Part shown: positions 14,792-15,099 of the stretch, in pieces
Position numbering within the stretch: the first letter of the stretch is position 1
Layout: every line of letters begins with the position of its first letter
Assembly (NCBI GenBank): GCA_021777365.1
Contig: JAJYDP010000036.1
Coordinates: 1-15,099, forward strand
Direction: 5' to 3'
From: Chloroflexota bacterium
GTDB lineage: Bacteria; Chloroflexota; Limnocylindria; Limnocylindrales; CSP1-4
DNA: 15,099 nucleotides
Notes under the pieces: generated by a model
What the model was told of the DNA's origin: nothing
Database searches by the model: none
The model's input: the letters and a program-made list of their open reading frames with translations, nothing else
Translations under genes and position numbers: made by a program

Positions 14792-14867
14792 TGGAGCCCA
14801 CAATCGGATTCGAACCGATGACCTCTTCCTTACCAAGGAAGTGCTCTGCCGGCTGAGCTATGTGGGC
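14792..14867 (-). tRNA. tRNA-Thr (anticodon GGT)
   Basis: A complete 76-nt cloverleaf with acceptor strands GCCCACA and TGTGGGC, anticodon stem CTTCC/GGAAG with loop TTGGTAA (anticodon GGT), T loop TTCGAAT, discriminator U73 and an encoded CCA. It lies 15 nt after tRNA-Tyr and 52 nt before tuf. Confidence 0.97.
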
Positions 14868-14882
14868 CCGCAGCGGGATTAC

Positions 14883-14967
14883 TGGTGGGCAGGAGAGGAA
14901 TCGAACCTCTACAGCCGAAGGCGGCTGATTTACAGTCAGCTGAGCTCACCACCTGCTCAACCTACCC
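14883..14967 (-). tRNA. tRNA-Tyr (anticodon GTA)
   Basis: An 85-nt type II tRNA. Acceptor strands GGGTAGG and CCTGCCC pair with one U-G wobble. Anticodon stem CTGAC/ATCAG region has loop CTGTAAA (anticodon GTA). The long variable arm around CCGCCTTCGGCTG, the T loop TTCGATT, discriminator A73 and the encoded CCA are present. Confidence 0.96.
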
Positions 14968-14974
14968 ACGGACG

Positions 14975-15034
14975 ACTGCGTTCCCGGGATCGCTCCCGGC
15001 GTGGTGAAGAGGCGTCGAACGCAGTTTCCTCTTC
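14975..15034 (-). repeat. Structured spacer between tRNA-Thr(UGU) and tRNA-Tyr
   Basis: A perfect 9-bp pair, ACTGCGTTC (14975-14983) with GAACGCAGT (15017-15025), encloses a 6-bp hairpin CCGGGA/TCCCGG (14984-14999) whose transcript loop is GCGA, a GNRA tetraloop. A separate 7-bp pair, GAAGAGG (15006-15012) with CCTCTTC (15028-15034), has the 9-mer arm in its loop, so the two pairings are exclusive or form a pseudoknot. No gene. Confidence 0.55.
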
Positions 15035-15037
15035 GGA

Positions 15038-15099
15038 TGGAGCCGACGACGGGACTCGAACCCGGAACCGGCGGTTTACAAAACCGCTGCTCTACCAAT
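15038..15099 (-). tRNA. tRNA-Thr (anticodon TGT), 5' end outside the window
   Basis: The 3' 62 nt of a tRNA: D-arm remainder ATTGGTAGAGC, anticodon stem GCGGT/ACCGC with loop TTTGTAA (anticodon TGT), T loop TTCGAGT, acceptor 3' strand CGTCGGC, discriminator U73 and an encoded CCA. The outermost T-stem pair (49-65) appears to be C-U. About 14 nt of the 5' end are missing. Confidence 0.93.

Overview
The window is a high-GC stretch of core bacterial housekeeping DNA. Every recognisable gene lies on the minus strand. Read in the direction of transcription (high to low coordinates) the order is: tRNA-Thr(UGU, cut by the window edge), tRNA-Tyr(GUA), tRNA-Thr(GGU), tuf, rpmG, tRNA-Trp(CCA), secE, nusG, rplK, rplA, rplJ, rplL, rpoB, rpoC, rpsL, rpsG and the first 50 codons of fusA. 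This is the classic translation/transcription super-cluster: the tRNA-tufB unit, the secE-nusG-rplKAJL-rpoBC unit and the str unit (rpsL-rpsG-fusA) joined head to tail.

Likely host: a high-GC member of the Chloroflexota. The pointers are a long Ala/Arg/Glu-rich coiled-coil insertion near the N-terminus of RpoC, a 14-residue insertion in S12 before the PQKRGVC motif, and the style of RpoB and EF-Tu. This assignment comes from remembered family features, not from a search, and class-level placement is not possible. Third-position GC bias is strong enough that rpoB and rpoC seem to use no TTA, CTA or TCA codons over about 8 kb.

Regulatory layout. The genes are tightly packed (gaps of 1 to 36 nt) at tuf-rpmG-trnW-secE-nusG-rplK and at rpsL-rpsG-fusA. 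Larger spacers carry structure. The rplA-rplJ spacer (331 nt) holds an L10 autoregulatory leader. The rplL-rpoB spacer (190 nt) holds two strong hairpins and then a near-consensus sigma70-type promoter whose -10 box sits inside a perfect 8-bp dyad. The rpoC-rpsL spacer (427 nt) holds a probable rpoC terminator followed by a promoter with both consensus hexamers nearly perfect (TTGACA, 17 nt, TATACT) and a leader of about 325 nt. The cluster therefore looks divided into at least three transcription units: tRNA/tuf to rplL, rpoBC, and rpsL-rpsG-fusA.

How the genes work together: tRNAs, EF-Tu and EF-G carry out elongation; S7, S12, L1, L7/L12, L10, L11 and L33 build the ribosome; RpoB and RpoC form the RNA polymerase core; NusG links polymerase to its elongation state and the ribosome; SecE is part of the protein-export channel.

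I see no mobile element, CRISPR array, defence system or unknown protein-coding gene. The interest lies in regulatory spacers and a few protein peculiarities: Ser at the RpoB position equivalent to E. coli His526, a duplicated NPFLE motif in the acidic RpoC tail, a possible pseudoknot between two tRNAs, and the missing tRNA-Gly in an otherwise E. coli-like tRNA-tuf order.
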